Shown in pieces: positions 1 through 6,731 of a stretch of DNA of 64,000 bases. Source of the stretch: UBA2227 sp036677505 (GTDB lineage Bacteria; Bacillota_I; Bacilli_A; Erysipelotrichales; Erysipelotrichaceae); assembly GCA_036677505.1 (NCBI GenBank), contig JAVBWK010000035.1:67065-131064 (forward strand). The letters run 5' to 3'. The notes below the pieces were generated by a model. The model made no database searches and was not told the DNA's origin. It worked only from the letters and a program-made list of their open reading frames with translations. Each line of letters begins with the position of its first letter. Positions within the stretch are counted from its first letter, which is position 1. Position numbers and translations under genes: made by a program.

Positions 1-2
1 CC

Positions 3-605
3 CGGAAAGCCGTGGCGGCTCTGACGAAAGACGGATATATCGTAATATGTCCGGACAACGGTACGTTGACTCACATTGCAAAAGATCATGGAATACAGGA
101 AGTCCGTCACTTGCATCCGCATTTGCGTCTGCCTTCGACCGTCGGAACCAGCATTTTCCATGGACGTGATATTTTCGGTTATGTCGGCGCTCTGTATGCC
201 AGCGGGCGACTGACCTTTGAGCAGTTAGGCGAAACGTTTGATACAGATGAGGTCATTCGGTTGCCCGATCTGGAGTTCGGTGTTGGCGAAGGGATCATTT
301 ACGGACATTTAGAAATTGATGATCCAAACTTCGGCAATGTATGGTCCAACATTCCGGTACAGCTGCTTTATGATGCGGGATTTACCCATGCGGATGATTT
401 GCATGTGACCATACGGCACAATGATGAAGTTGTTTTTGACAATCATTTGCCGTTTCGGGCCTCGTTTGGATCAGTCGGTATCGGTGCGCCGGTTGCCTAT
501 GTCAATGAACTGATGGTCCTGGCCTTTGCGGTATGTCAGGGCAGCTTTGCGAAAACGTATCATGTCCGCTACGGGAATGACTGGAAAGTCCAAATTTCTC
601 GATAA
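3..605 (+). CDS. SAM hydroxide adenosyltransferase (DUF62 family), 5' end missing
   Basis: C-terminal part of a protein of the S-adenosyl-L-methionine hydroxide adenosyltransferase (SAM hydrolase) family, related to the SAM-dependent chlorinase and fluorinase enzymes. Such proteins split SAM into adenosine and methionine using water. The motif PDNGTLT near residue 15 and FHGRDIFGYVGA near residue 49 are family hallmarks. The reading frame is open to the left edge, and the codons before the first GTG read R-K-A, which fits the family. The GTG at 12 is therefore internal and the true start lies outside the window. Known family members are cytoplasmic; the physiological role is poorly defined. 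Confidence 0.85.
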   Translation, partial: RKAVAALTKDGYIVICPDNGTLTHIAKDHGIQEVRHLHPHLRLPSTVGTSIFHGRDIFGYVGALYASGRLTFEQLGETFDTDEVIRLPDLEFGVGEGIIYGHLEIDDPNFGNVWSNIPVQLLYDAGFTHADDLHVTIRHNDEVVFDNHLPFRASFGSVGIGAPVAYVNELMVLAFAVCQGSFAKTYHVRYGNDWKVQISR

Positions 606-614
606 TTCTGTAAT

Positions 615-630
615 TTCACATATTTTTACA
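615..630 (+). promoter_or_regulatory. Direct-repeat operator-like site upstream of sRNA candidate 1
   Basis: Two direct repeats, TTCACA and TTTACA, lie 4 nt apart (10-nt period), about 50 nt before a TGATATATT extended -10 element. An almost identical site sits at the same distance before the next candidate sRNA (2225-2240). The layout resembles OmpR/PhoP-type response-regulator boxes (TTHACA repeats). The cognate regulator is not identified. Confidence 0.45.
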
Positions 631-670
631 TAATCTGAACAAATTTCAACCGACTTTATTTGATATATTA

Positions 671-794
671 GTCTTGCAAGAGAGATCTTGCACTGTATGG
701 ATCCTCTTCTCCTACATAATATCCCCTTTTGAATACCATACAGATATTCTTTCCCCTTATAAATAGTGAAAAAAGACCGGAGACGGTCTTTTTT
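671..794 (+). ncRNA. Candidate small RNA 1 with C/U-rich hairpin loop
   Basis: No ORF explains this 268-base gap. After an extended -10 element (TGATATATT, 661-669) comes a perfect 7-bp hairpin with a GAGA loop (675-692). A second hairpin follows, CTGTATGG (693-700) with CCATACAG (736-743), whose 35-nt loop contains TCCTCTTCTCC and TCCCCTTTT. A TTTCCCC stretch comes next, and then an intrinsic terminator (769-794). It lies between two plus-strand genes. Expression and target pairing are inference; the alternative is a structured 5' leader of the DUF1836 gene with an attenuator. Confidence 0.55.
769..794 (+). terminator. Intrinsic terminator of sRNA candidate 1
   Basis: Stem AAAAAAGACCG / CGGTCTTTTTT with loop GAGA; the 3' arm itself is the T-run. 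Confidence 0.85.
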
Positions 795-872
795 CCACCC
801 CTTAAATAATTATCATAACCAGATTGACTAATTATGTTAATTATTTTAAAATAAAGAAGAATGTGAGGTGTT

Positions 873-1382
873 ATGATGAGTCATGAGCATTTACCCCGAT
901 GGGAAGAACTGCCGGACATCGATTTGTATATGGATCAGGTGCTGAGTCTGACCGACCGATATCTCAATCCGATGGGATTGCGTCCGTTGACAGCAGCGAT
1001 GATCAACAACTATGTGAAGCTTCAGTTGATTCCCAAGCCGGTAGGAAAGAGGTATACCCGCAAGCATGTGGCTTTCATCTTTGCGATCGCGGTACTGAAG
1101 GATGTTTTCGAAATCGTTCAGATCAAATCCGGTGTGCAGACCCAGATCCATCTGCTAGGATTAAAAAATGCGTATAATCTGTTTACCCAGGAAATCGAGA
1201 ATGCAATGTCGCTATTGAGCAAGCAGTGTGAAACGTCATCGCCGATAGCTTTGCTTGAAGGTCCGATCGAAGATAACACCATCATCATGAAGCTGGCCGC
1301 GTTGGCCTTTGCCTCCAAACGTCTGACCGCCAATATCATTAATATGAAAGAACAAGAGAAAGTGAACGAACAAGATGAATGA
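873..1382 (+). CDS. DUF1836 domain protein
   Basis: A 169-residue cytoplasmic protein of the DUF1836 family, which is common in Firmicutes and predicted to hold a MerR-like helix-turn-helix. The central part (about residues 36-75, AAMINNYVKLQLIPKP then RYTRKHVAFIFAIAVLKDVF) is the typical DUF1836 pattern. The start is ATG 873 or the adjacent ATG 876, placed just after GAGGTG. The last 8 bases overlap the degV start, so the two are probably co-transcribed. No specific function is known; a regulatory role next to the DegV protein is inference. Confidence 0.8.
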   Translation: MMSHEHLPRWEELPDIDLYMDQVLSLTDRYLNPMGLRPLTAAMINNYVKLQLIPKPVGKRYTRKHVAFIFAIAVLKDVFEIVQIKSGVQTQIHLLGLKNAYNLFTQEIENAMSLLSKQCETSSPIALLEGPIEDNTIIMKLAALAFASKRLTANIINMKEQEKVNEQDE

Positions 1383-2223
1383 AAAAGTAGCCATTTTAAC
1401 CGATTCGGGCAGTGATGTTCCAATTGAAATCGTCAGAGAGTTGAATATATTTGTATTGCCCCTGCAAGTCAATTACAAAGAACGCAGTTATCGCGATGGC
1501 GTGGATATCGATGCGAAAACCGTGTATGAAGGGTTAGATAAGGAAGTTCCGACGACTTCGTTACCGTTGGGTTCGGATCTTACCGATTTGTTACAGAAAA
1601 TAAAAGATGAAGGGTATACGAGGATATTGGCCGTGCTGTTATCCAGTGGACTTTCCGGTACGTTTAATATGGTGCGTCTGGCTGCGCATGATTCACCCAT
1701 TCCCATGGACGTATTGGATACCAAAAACATCGGTATCGGCAGCGGGATGTCTGCGATCAAGGCAGCCCGTTTGGCAAAAGCACAAGTTTCATATGATGAA
1801 ATCGTCGATCAGACGAAGAAAGCGATTGAGAATACCAAGATTTACTTCGTTTTATCAACGTTGGAATATCTGAAACGTGGCGGTCGCATCGGCAAGGTTT
1901 CGGCGATGATCGGTTCAGCATTTGATATTAAACCGATCATCACGTGCAATGAAGAGGGAATTTACACGACCGTCACCAAAGCACGCGGTCGCAGTCAGTC
2001 TTTGCGCAAGGTCGTTGAGTATGCCTGTCAATATGCGCAGGGAGCAGAGTCGGTAAATTTGGCTATCGCTCACGGCAATGCGTATCAGGAAGCCATCGAC
2101 ATAAAAGCAGACCTGCAGTCTTTGATCAATGGCATCAGTAAGGTATACATCGGACCGGTGTCTCCGGCCTTGGGTGTTCATACCGGACCGGGACTGATCG
2201 GAATTTGTGTTCAGAAGAACTGA
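1375..2223 (+). CDS. DegV family fatty-acid-binding protein
   Basis: A 282-residue DegV-family protein. These proteins bind a fatty acid, and in the FakA/FakB system they present it for phosphorylation so that exogenous fatty acids can enter phospholipids. Seen here: the N-terminal ILTDSGSDVP signature, LSSGLSGTFN near residue 90, LEYLKRGGRIGK near residue 163, and the C-terminal GPVSPALGVHTGPGLIG. The ATG overlaps the end of the DUF1836 gene. No fakA-like kinase gene is in the window. The ligand is not predictable from sequence. Confidence 0.9.
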   Translation: MNEKVAILTDSGSDVPIEIVRELNIFVLPLQVNYKERSYRDGVDIDAKTVYEGLDKEVPTTSLPLGSDLTDLLQKIKDEGYTRILAVLLSSGLSGTFNMVRLAAHDSPIPMDVLDTKNIGIGSGMSAIKAARLAKAQVSYDEIVDQTKKAIENTKIYFVLSTLEYLKRGGRIGKVSAMIGSAFDIKPIITCNEEGIYTTVTKARGRSQSLRKVVEYACQYAQGAESVNLAIAHGNAYQEAIDIKADLQSLINGISKVYIGPVSPALGVHTGPGLIGICVQKN

Positions 2224-2224
2224 T

Positions 2225-2240
2225 TTCACATATTTTCACA
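2225..2240 (+). promoter_or_regulatory. Direct-repeat operator-like site upstream of sRNA candidate 2
   Basis: TTCACA-N4-TTCACA begins just after the degV stop. From the common ATTTCACATATTTT element to the -10 (TATAGT, 2274-2279) is 51 nt, exactly as in the site at 615-630. The surrounding 22 bases match that site with a single difference, which suggests a shared regulator. Confidence 0.45.
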
Positions 2241-2285
2241 TAATGAAACGAAATTATACACAATCTTATTTTGTATAGTTAAGTT

Positions 2286-2350
2286 GTGAAATTCCTTCTC
2301 CCTTTCTCTAGGAATATCGTCTGAAAGAACCGTTGCCCCGGTTCTTTTTT
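2286..2350 (+). ncRNA. Candidate small RNA 2 with C/U-rich hairpin loop
   Basis: A short unit of about 65 nt downstream of TATAGT (2274-2279). Hairpin ATTCC (2291-2295) / GGAAT (2311-2315), extended by two pairs beyond a mismatch, presents the loop TTCTCCCTTTCTCTA. The terminator stem AAAGAACCG / CGGTTCTTT (2324-2347) carries a second C-rich loop, TTGCCC. There is no ORF. The shared upstream element links it to candidate 1. The sRNA assignment is inference from architecture. Confidence 0.55.
2324..2350 (+). terminator. Intrinsic terminator of sRNA candidate 2
   Basis: 9-bp stem AAAGAACCG / CGGTTCTTT, loop TTGCCC, followed by more T residues. It may also end the degV transcript. Confidence 0.85.
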
Positions 2351-2365
2351 CATTTTCGGGTAAAT

Positions 2366-2394
2366 TTGACATTATTTACTATTGAGTTTATGAT
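2366..2394 (+). promoter_or_regulatory. Consensus sigma-A-type promoter
   Basis: TTGACA (2366-2371), 17-nt spacer, TATGAT (2389-2394); predicted start near 2401. It drives sRNA candidate 3 and, by readthrough, the NUDIX gene. Confidence 0.75.
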
Positions 2395-2400
2395 GATATT

Positions 2401-2500
2401 GGGTTAATCCCGTGATCATATTCACCCATGGAACAAATTCTCCCCCACAATAGTATTCCGTCGGGTAATATGACGAAGAGGACGCAATCGCGTCCTTTTT
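2401..2500 (+). ncRNA. Candidate small RNA 3, or attenuating leader of the NUDIX gene
   Basis: Predicted RNA from the consensus promoter. TCATATTCACCC (2416-2427) pairs with GGGTAATATGA (2463-2473), giving 11 pairs with one bulged C. The inner stem GGAA (2430-2433) / TTCC (2456-2459) closes a 22-nt loop containing TCTCCCCCAC. A terminator follows at 2478-2500. The NUDIX Shine-Dalgarno (2501-2505) starts directly after the T-run, and CTCC in the loop could pair with it. The unit could thus be a trans-acting sRNA or a cis-acting attenuator. Confidence 0.55.
2478..2500 (+). terminator. Intrinsic terminator before the NUDIX gene
   Basis: Stem GGACGC / GCGTCC with loop AATC and five T residues. 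The stem can extend by A-T and G-U pairs into the T-run. Confidence 0.8.
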
Positions 2501-2508
2501 GGAGGAAT

Positions 2509-3018
2509 ATGAAAATTCTGGGCTATTTCAATGACGATCAGTTTCCGTCATCTGTTATCAATCATACTCGTTTTACGGCTCGGGCAATCGTTGTCGATCA
2601 TGACCGATTCGCTTTTTTGCCGATTCGCGGGGAAGATGATTTTGGGATCAGAGATCATATCGAAACTGTTGGCGGGGGGATCGAGGTTGGGGAAAGCGCG
2701 CAGGAAACGATTCTGCGGGAATGTATGGAAGAGGCCGGACTGGAAGTTGAAATCAGGGAGTTTCTGGGTGTGATCATTGATCACTATCATCTGATCGGGC
2801 GTCAGACGGTCAGTTATTTCTTTTTGGTTACGGTCATAAATGATCATAAGAATCATCAACGTACCGAAATGGAGCAGTCGCTGATGGAAGAAGTGCTTTG
2901 GTTGGATAAGGAACAGGCACTTGAAATGTTGGATCGTGAGGTCGGAAAAATCGGAAAACTCATTCAGCGAAGGGATAAAGCCGCATTTCTTGAAGCCTGT
3001 CGGATTTTATCCGTATAA
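2509..3018 (+). CDS. NUDIX hydrolase
   Basis: A 169-residue NUDIX-fold hydrolase acting on a nucleoside-diphosphate-linked substrate of unknown identity. The Nudix box runs from GGGIEVGESAQETILREC to MEEAGLE (about residues 56-80): G-x5-E-x7-REx2EE-x-G holds apart from RECMEE in place of REVCEE-type spacing. ATG 2509 is chosen because GGAGG lies directly before it. An upstream in-frame start at 2428 would translate the terminator hairpin and is unlikely. The gene may be controlled by the leader described at 2401-2500. Confidence 0.85.
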   Translation: MKILGYFNDDQFPSSVINHTRFTARAIVVDHDRFAFLPIRGEDDFGIRDHIETVGGGIEVGESAQETILRECMEEAGLEVEIREFLGVIIDHYHLIGRQTVSYFFLVTVINDHKNHQRTEMEQSLMEEVLWLDKEQALEMLDREVGKIGKLIQRRDKAAFLEACRILSV

Positions 3019-3113
3019 ATATGTCGAAAATCTGCAGATATTATACATTCTTGAAATATTGGATATTCTGATATTTCTTTTTTTTATATACTCATGTCAA
3101 CAGGAGGAATACG

Positions 3114-3800
3114 ATGAAAAACATTGTAAAAAATACAGTATTGATTTTTACCGGATTTGTATTGTCATTAACGTTAATCACCGCTTTTGCGGATGATGTC
3201 AAAACTTCGGTAACCAAAATTCTCGGAGATACCGGGATCATCCAAAACGAAACATTTATTACTGAAGAAGAAGCGATTGCGATCGCAAAGGCACATGTCG
3301 TTGAAGCGGCAGTCATTACCAAAGTTGAATTGGATCGCGATGACAAGGAGTTTGAAATCAAACTTGTGACTCAGATGTATAAATTCGAACTTGAGATCCA
3401 TGCGGTTACCGGTGTTGTCAGAGAAGTGGAGAAAGAGCTTCTTAATGATGATCCGCAGATGGAAACATTGTTGACCAGAGAAGAAGTTATAGCCATTGCC
3501 CGTACGATCGTCGGCGATGCTCAGCTGACAGAGTTTGAGTTGGATGATGATGATCACCCGCCATACTTCGAACTCGAGTTCGAAGGTAACGGTCGTGAGT
3601 ATGAACTGAAAATCGATGCCGTCACTGGAGCCATCCTTCAGTCAAAAGTTGAAATTGATGACGAAGATGATGATGACGACGATGATGAGTTCGATGACGA
3701 AGATGATGACGATGATGACAATGATGAAGAAGACGATGAAGATGAAGAAGACGATGAAGATGAAGAAGATGAAGAAGACGATGAAGAGGATGATGATTAA
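3114..3800 (+). CDS. Secreted PepSY-domain protein with poly-acidic tail
   Basis: A 228-residue exported protein. Residues 1-26 look like a signal peptide (basic start, hydrophobic core, AFA-DD cleavage region). Two PepSY repeats follow, about residues 47-108 and 118-178, each with the pattern T-EEA-AIA then fE-ei-av-TG-v. From residue 180 to the end the chain is almost entirely Asp and Glu, encoded by a GAT/GAC/GAA repeat. PepSY domains are linked to protease inhibition or extracytoplasmic regulation. The tail could bind calcium or other cations, which is inference. Start ATG follows AGGAGG. Confidence 0.85.
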   Translation: MKNIVKNTVLIFTGFVLSLTLITAFADDVKTSVTKILGDTGIIQNETFITEEEAIAIAKAHVVEAAVITKVELDRDDKEFEIKLVTQMYKFELEIHAVTGVVREVEKELLNDDPQMETLLTREEVIAIARTIVGDAQLTEFELDDDDHPPYFELEFEGNGREYELKIDAVTGAILQSKVEIDDEDDDDDDDEFDDEDDDDDDNDEEDDEDEEDDEDEEDEEDDEEDDD

Positions 3801-3812
3801 TCCTCTTCTTTT
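3783..3812 (+). terminator. Terminator overlapping the PepSY stop codon
   Basis: Stem GAAGAGGAT (3783-3791) / ATCCTCTTC (3800-3808), loop GATGATTA, then TTTTCTT. The TAA stop (3798-3800) lies inside it. Confidence 0.7.
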
Positions 3813-3826
3813 CTTGACTTAACACA

Positions 3827-3835
3827 TGCTATAAT
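3827..3835 (+). promoter_or_regulatory. Extended -10 promoter of the AraC-type sensor gene
   Basis: TG-C-TATAAT (TG at 3827-3828, TATAAT 3830-3835), 18 nt before the ATG at 3853, with no good -35. Confidence 0.5.
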
Positions 3836-3852
3836 GTGGGCACGGTGATGCA

Positions 3853-5670
3853 ATGAAAAAATTTTTTAATGGCAGCAAGGTACAGCGCAGGATCGCTTTT
3901 TATTATATATTGACCGGCATGACATTGATCGGAGTTTTGTCAGTGACATACTCCGCTTTGCTGACCCGTCAAATCATCCGTAACCGTCATATACAAGCAG
4001 ATTCTGCATTGCAAATTTCAGCTTCCGCAACTATTTTACTGTTGGAAGAGGCTTATGCCCAATACTTTCAACTGTTTCAGAATGATGAACAACTCTTGAT
4101 GTATAAAAATGACACATATGTATATGCGGATTTACAGCGAACCATCGCAAATCTGGCTCTCAATGATTTTCTGATTGACTCTATCGTGCTGGTTGACATT
4201 CCGACGCAGACAATCGTCGAATCCAACAGCAAAAAAATCTATCTGAGTCAAACCTCTGATTCCGGACTGAACGAGTTGATCACAGATATACAGCAGCCGG
4301 GATCTGCCATCCGGAATCTGATATTCTATCCTCGAAAAACGACCGTGAGTTCAACAGAAAAAGAATATCTTACTTTAACATTTACTTTCGGACTGAATCA
4401 GGGGTCCATTGACAAAGTCATGTTTGTCAATATCGATGAGAATGAACTCTCAAAACTCTTGGACTATCAAGAAAACAGTTCGTATATGGTCCTTGTGAAC
4501 CGATTCGGTCAGATCATCGCTGACAGCAGCAACCGCTATTTTAATACTTATTATTACAGTAAGGAAAACGTAGCGGATAAAATTCTTGGTATCGATGCGG
4601 ACAATGCCTACATTGCTGAGTTTGATGGCGAAGAATCTTTAGTGACCTCTTTAAAGACACCGAAACTGAATCTGACCTTATTCAGCATTTACAATTATCG
4701 GAACATCACCGGTGAAGTCAACCGTTCCAACGCGACCGTTATTTTACTGTTTGGTGTGTTGCTTATCATTATTGCCGGATTGAGCATATGGCTTTCACGG
4801 AAACTTTACTCACCGATCCAACGTCTGGTACATCAGGTAGCACAAATCAATCAGTCGAATCCGGATTTTCAATCCGATGAATTCGAGTACATTTATAAGG
4901 CCATCCGTCACATGGGCCAACGGAAAGTATCCGATGAAGTCCGCAATGTGTTGGAGGGAAGAAAGATTGAGAACGATCATATCGACTGGTCAGATGCCAG
5001 TATCGTCGTGCTACAACCTCGGTTCGTTGATAGAGATCAGACACAAAACACTTACACATCGGAGTTTCTTTGGGATATATTCAAACCGAACATTACGGTC
5101 ACCGATGACTACGGACTTGCGGCCATCGCCACTTCTTCACAAATTGAAGCATTTGAAAAGTGGCAAAATCACGGTTGGATAGCCGGTGTCAGCCATAAGG
5201 TTGAGCGAACCGATCAGATCCGGTTATATTTCAGACAGGCGAAAGCAGCTTGTGAGTTCGCATTTACCAAAGAGGACATTCACATCCAACATTATCAGGA
5301 TATTAACAGTCAGCAGTCGCAGGACATTCGATTACAAATCAAAAACCAGCTTCATGACTATATGAAAGAACACTTCCGGGAGCCTGAAATGTCCATCGAA
5401 CAATGTGCAGATCATCTGGGATATTCTGTCGGTTATGCCCGACAGTTGTTTAAGGATGAGATGGGCATCCCTTTTAACGAGTATCTGATCCATATCCGAA
5501 TGGAAGAAGCAAAGCGTCTGCTTGTTGGAACCGAAAAATCCGCAAAAGAGATTGCCGAATCGATCGGTATCGAGGACGTTCGCTACTTTTATACAATATT
5601 TAAGAATCGGACCGGGAAAACAGCTCAACAATATCGAAAAGAACAGGCTGATAACGGTCGAAACAAATGA
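3853..5670 (+). CDS. Membrane-anchored AraC-type transcriptional regulator
   Basis: A 605-residue one-component sensor-regulator. A transmembrane helix near residues 15-38, an extracytoplasmic sensor region of about 250 residues, and a second helix near 293-315 precede a cytoplasmic part ending in two AraC-type helix-turn-helix motifs (about 500-600). The final motif holds AKEIAESIGIEDVRYFYTIFKNRTGKTAQQYRK. Such proteins usually control an adjacent sugar ABC transporter or glycosidase, but none is next to it here, so its target is unknown. It has a probable promoter of its own with an extended -10. Confidence 0.88.
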   Translation: MKKFFNGSKVQRRIAFYYILTGMTLIGVLSVTYSALLTRQIIRNRHIQADSALQISASATILLLEEAYAQYFQLFQNDEQLLMYKNDTYVYADLQRTIANLALNDFLIDSIVLVDIPTQTIVESNSKKIYLSQTSDSGLNELITDIQQPGSAIRNLIFYPRKTTVSSTEKEYLTLTFTFGLNQGSIDKVMFVNIDENELSKLLDYQENSSYMVLVNRFGQIIADSSNRYFNTYYYSKENVADKILGIDADNAYIAEFDGEESLVTSLKTPKLNLTLFSIYNYRNITGEVNRSNATVILLFGVLLIIIAGLSIWLSRKLYSPIQRLVHQVAQINQSNPDFQSDEFEYIYKAIRHMGQRKVSDEVRNVLEGRKIENDHIDWSDASIVVLQPRFVDRDQTQNTYTSEFLWDIFKPNITVTDDYGLAAIATSSQIEAFEKWQNHGWIAGVSHKVERTDQIRLYFRQAKAACEFAFTKEDIHIQHYQDINSQQSQDIRLQIKNQLHDYMKEHFREPEMSIEQCADHLGYSVGYARQLFKDEMGIPFNEYLIHIRMEEAKRLLVGTEKSAKEIAESIGIEDVRYFYTIFKNRTGKTAQQYRKEQADNGRNK

Positions 5671-5715
5671 AATCAACATTTAAATGATTCATAATATATA
5701 TCAGGAGGGATGATC

Positions 5716-6207
5716 ATGATCAACCGTTTAACGCAAGCCATAGAAATCGATGATAACCATGCTTTTGCCCTGATCCTAGCCAATCATCCGCACTTAATCA
5801 ATCATGAAAATGAAAACGGGCTGACCCCATTGGGATTAGCGGCACACTACGGACGCGTCGAGATGGTGAGAGAACTGTTGAGAGCCGGAGCTGATGCCAA
5901 TGCGGTATCCCACTCACAAATCCCGTATATCCCATCCAACACCGCTTTGCATGCGGCCATCGCCGGAAAAAAACACCCGGAAATCATCCGGATGCTGATT
6001 GAAGCGATGGATTCGGTCAATGTGGCAGACTCCAATGGGTACACACCGCTGCACATTGCTGCCTTTGATGATGCACTCTCAATCGTGGAGGCATTGATCG
6101 GTGCCGGAGCAGATGTGCATGCCTTGTCATTTAAAGATGAATCGGTAATGGATATTGCCCTCAAGCGCAACAGCCAAAAAATCATAAACTACCTCAAAGA
6201 CCGCTAG
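5716..6207 (+). CDS. Ankyrin-repeat protein
   Basis: A 163-residue protein made almost wholly of ankyrin repeats. Repeat cores are NGLTPLGLAAHYGRVEMVRELLRAGAD (about residues 36-62), NTALHAAIAGKKHPEIIRMLIEA and NGYTPLHIAAFDDALSIVEALIGAGAD. There is no signal peptide. ATG 5716 is preferred over ATG 5710 because AGGAGGG ends at 5709. Ankyrin repeats bind proteins; the partner is unknown. The TAG stop sits in the loop of a terminator shared with the convergent mnmM gene. Confidence 0.88.
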   Translation: MINRLTQAIEIDDNHAFALILANHPHLINHENENGLTPLGLAAHYGRVEMVRELLRAGADANAVSHSQIPYIPSNTALHAAIAGKKHPEIIRMLIEAMDSVNVADSNGYTPLHIAAFDDALSIVEALIGAGADVHALSFKDESVMDIALKRNSQKIINYLKDR

Positions 6208-6215
6208 CGGTCTTT
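6196..6215. terminator. Bidirectional terminator whose loop is both stop codons
   Basis: Perfect palindrome AAAGACCG-CTAG-CGGTCTTT. The 4-base loop CTAG (6204-6207) holds TAG on the plus strand (ankyrin gene) and TAG on the minus strand (mnmM). T-rich runs follow in the plus direction. Confidence 0.8.
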
Positions 6216-6731
6216 AATTTTGGCCAGATAAGCAATCGGTGCATCGTTGACCGGATAGGTATATGACTTTTCAATCGTTGTGTTTACTTTTAACCAATCA
6301 ACAACCGCAGCATGTTCCTCTTTGCCTCCCGGATGACCGGTATAACAGGTAACACAAATATAGCCATTACCGATGATCAGTTTGGCCTGATTCAATGCCC
6401 TCAGGGTCGTTTCTTTTAAAGTAACGATCGTTTTATCCCCTTTAGGAAGATAGCCCAGATTGAATACCGCAAGATCAGCCTTACGCACATAGTTGATCAT
6501 CTGATCATGATTCTGATGCATCAGGATGACATTATCATATCCTTCACATCGTTTCTTAGTATTTCCGATGGCCTGAGTTGAAATGTCAAAAGCAATGACG
6601 CTCTTACACAGTTCTGCCAAGAAGACGGTATCATGACCGTTTCCGGCCGTCGCATCGATCGCGACCGTTGATTTATCACAAATCTCACTGAGCCACTGAT
6701 GAACAATTTCATTGATATTCTTCGCTGTCAT
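6204..6731 (-). CDS. mnmM: tRNA mnm5s2U methyltransferase, YtqB/MnmM family
   Basis: A 175-residue class I SAM-dependent methyltransferase of the YtqB (rRNA methylase-like) family. The B. subtilis and S. aureus members were shown to be MnmM, making mnm5(s2)U at the tRNA wobble position. Seen here: the SAM-binding motif DATAGNGHDT (about residues 26-35), the acidic AFDIS after the second strand, and the family signature FNLGYLPKGDK near residue 90. The start overlaps the radical SAM gene by 23 bases, giving a minus-strand operon with it. YtqA-YtqB neighbours are common in Firmicutes. Confidence 0.85.
   Translation of the reverse strand: MTAKNINEIVHQWLSEICDKSTVAIDATAGNGHDTVFLAELCKSVIAFDISTQAIGNTKKRCEGYDNVILMHQNHDQMINYVRKADLAVFNLGYLPKGDKTIVTLKETTLRALNQAKLIIGNGYICVTCYTGHPGGKEEHAAVVDWLKVNTTIEKSYTYPVNDAPIAYLAKIKDR

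Noticed and set aside
2428..2508. In-frame N-terminal extension of the NUDIX protein
   Set aside because: It would translate through the structured leader and terminator, has no ribosome site, and GGAGG precedes ATG 2509.
3616..3825. Met/Lys-rich and His-rich ORFs over the PepSY tail
   Set aside because: They are frame-shifted and antisense readings of the GAT/GAA repeat; the PepSY frame has the signal peptide and domains.
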